Source: Calditrichaeota bacterium AABM5.125.24 (GTDB lineage: Bacteria > Electryoneota > AABM5-125-24 > Hatepunaeales > Hatepunaeaceae). From it: DNA of 5,990 bases. The position numbers were made by a program, and so were the translations under genes. Numbering within the stretch: position 1 is the stretch's first letter; the number at the start of each line of letters is the position of its first letter. Below the pieces are notes generated by a model. It did not search any database. It worked only from the letters and a program-made list of their open reading frames with translations, and was not told the DNA's origin. Below, in pieces: positions 5,173 through 5,990 of this stretch. Location: the NCBI GenBank assembly GCA_002127415.1, contig MWJR01000053.1, forward strand, positions 1 through 5,990, written 5' to 3'.

Positions 5173-5990
5173 ATGACAGCTTTATGGCATAGGGATCCGC
5201 TGCGTCCATTGCGACGTATCCTCGGCAAGGGTAAGCTGCTGACGGCCCCCGAGGAGCTGGTGCTATACGGCTTCGATGCGACCGGGTTCCGCGGTCGTCC
5301 AGCGGCGGTGGTGATGGCTGAATCGACCCGGGACATTCAGGCCACAGTGAAGTTCGCTCTCGACGCCGGTAGTGCTGTCGTGAGTCCCCGCCTGACAGTA
5401 ACCCCCCGAGGCGCAGGCAGCGGACTCTCCGGCGGCAGCGTGCCGGTCGAGGGGGGTATCGTCCTCAGTTGCGAAAGGATGAGGTCTATCATCAGCCTCG
5501 ATCCCGACCGCCGTATCGCAGTCATCCAGCCCGGGGTGGTTACTTCATCACTGCAGGAGGCCGCCCGGCGTCACCAGCTCTTCTACCCGCCCGACCCGTC
5601 CAGCAACAGCGTCAGCACCATTGGCGGCAATGTGGCTGAGAACGCCGGTGGTCTCAGATGTTTCAAATACGGCGTCACCGGCCATTATGTCCTCGGCGTC
5701 GAGTTTGTCGATGGGGAAGCCGAGCTGCGCCGCACCGGCATCCTTGACGAGGAGGGGGTGGAGCCTGATTTAACGCCATTGATGGTCGGCTCAGAAGGGA
5801 CCCTGGGTGTCTTTACAAGGATTGCTCTGCGTTTTATCCCCGCGCCTGAGGCTATGATGGCCCTGTCAGCGTTTTTCCTCGAGACCGAGGCAGCCTTAAC
5901 AACAGTGGAGGAGATCATAAGCCGGGGCTGGATACCCTCGGTGCTCGAATATATAGACCACAAGGCGCTGAAAGCCGCAGCCGAATTTAC
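5173..5990 (+). CDS. glcD: GlcD-type FAD-linked oxidase, N-terminal part, 3' truncated by window edge
   Basis: FAD-dependent 2-hydroxyacid oxidase/dehydrogenase of the GlcD family (glycolate or D-lactate type), which passes electrons to partner Fe-S subunits or carriers. The visible 272 codons run off the window; relatives are about 450-480 residues. The FAD-binding (PCMH-type) domain spans about residues 43-222. It shows PRGAGSGLSGGSVP (78-91), YPPDPSS (138-144), TIGGNVAENAGG (149-160), KYGVTGHYVLGVEFV (165-179) and VGSEGTLGVFT (205-215). The FAD-linked oxidase C-terminal domain begins near 225. ATG at 5173 is the first start after the in-frame TGA at 5149-5151, and it gives the expected N-terminal length before the LLTAPEELVLYGFDAT segment. 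No clear Shine-Dalgarno precedes it. Residues 67-73 look like a short extra loop compared with the common form. The substrate (glycolate, D-lactate, D-2-hydroxyglutarate or other) cannot be told from this part, so the symbol is a family label. Confidence 0.92.
   Translation, partial: MTALWHRDPLRPLRRILGKGKLLTAPEELVLYGFDATGFRGRPAAVVMAESTRDIQATVKFALDAGSAVVSPRLTVTPRGAGSGLSGGSVPVEGGIVLSCERMRSIISLDPDRRIAVIQPGVVTSSLQEAARRHQLFYPPDPSSNSVSTIGGNVAENAGGLRCFKYGVTGHYVLGVEFVDGEAELRRTGILDEEGVEPDLTPLMVGSEGTLGVFTRIALRFIPAPEAMMALSAFFLETEAALTTVEEIISRGWIPSVLEYIDHKALKAAAEF

Noticed and set aside
5337..5963. Two - strand frames opposite the oxidase gene (5337-5525 and 5685-5963)
   Set aside because: They are shadows of the GlcD frame, which is unmistakable from its FAD-binding motifs.

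Overview
This is a bacterial window with four recognisable blocks. The genes have Shine-Dalgarno and sigma70-type signals, but nothing in the window fixes the taxonomy (no rRNA, no tRNA, no marker gene). By eye, base composition is mixed: the right-hand oxidase is clearly GC-rich, the left-hand peptidase is lower, and the intergenic stretches are AT-richer.

Layout. (1) Positions 1-1014, + strand: the C-terminal part of an M3-family (PepF-like) zinc oligoendopeptidase, cut by the window edge, with the HEGGH zinc motif and the C-terminal M3 signature. (2) Positions 1015-1317: convergent intergenic region with a good Rho-independent terminator and, 60 bp further on, a 38-bp near-perfect palindrome followed by a T run. 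Both hairpins are polarised toward + strand transcripts by G-U wobbles. (3) Positions 1318-4563, - strand: a 1081-residue soluble hybrid histidine kinase with an N-terminal coiled coil, four full PAS units plus one half PAS, a phosphoacceptor domain (H727), an ATPase domain and a C-terminal receiver (D1019). Its start is supported by AGGAGA, and a near-consensus promoter (TTGACA, 17 bp, TAAAAT) lies about 75 bp upstream of the ATG. (4) Positions 4564-5172: a 600-bp stretch with no intact gene. It holds the kinase promoter, an inverted repeat in the kinase leader, a decayed - strand coding remnant (frameshift plus upstream stop), a questionable small - strand reading frame broken by an amber codon, and a 10-bp perfect inverted repeat in front of the last gene. 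(5) Positions 5173-5990, + strand: the N-terminal 272 codons of a GlcD-type FAD-linked oxidase, open to the window edge.

The genes do not form one operon. The peptidase converges on the kinase, and the kinase and oxidase are divergent, separated by the decayed region. A regulatory link between the kinase and the oxidase is conceivable because TTCAGG-type half-sites recur in front of both, but that is inference. I found no CRISPR array, no intact insertion sequence, no RNA gene and no clearly new defence or mobile system. The most unusual items are the half-PAS duplication in the kinase, the small decayed reading frames at 4684-5104, and the inverted/direct repeat cluster at 5101-5144.
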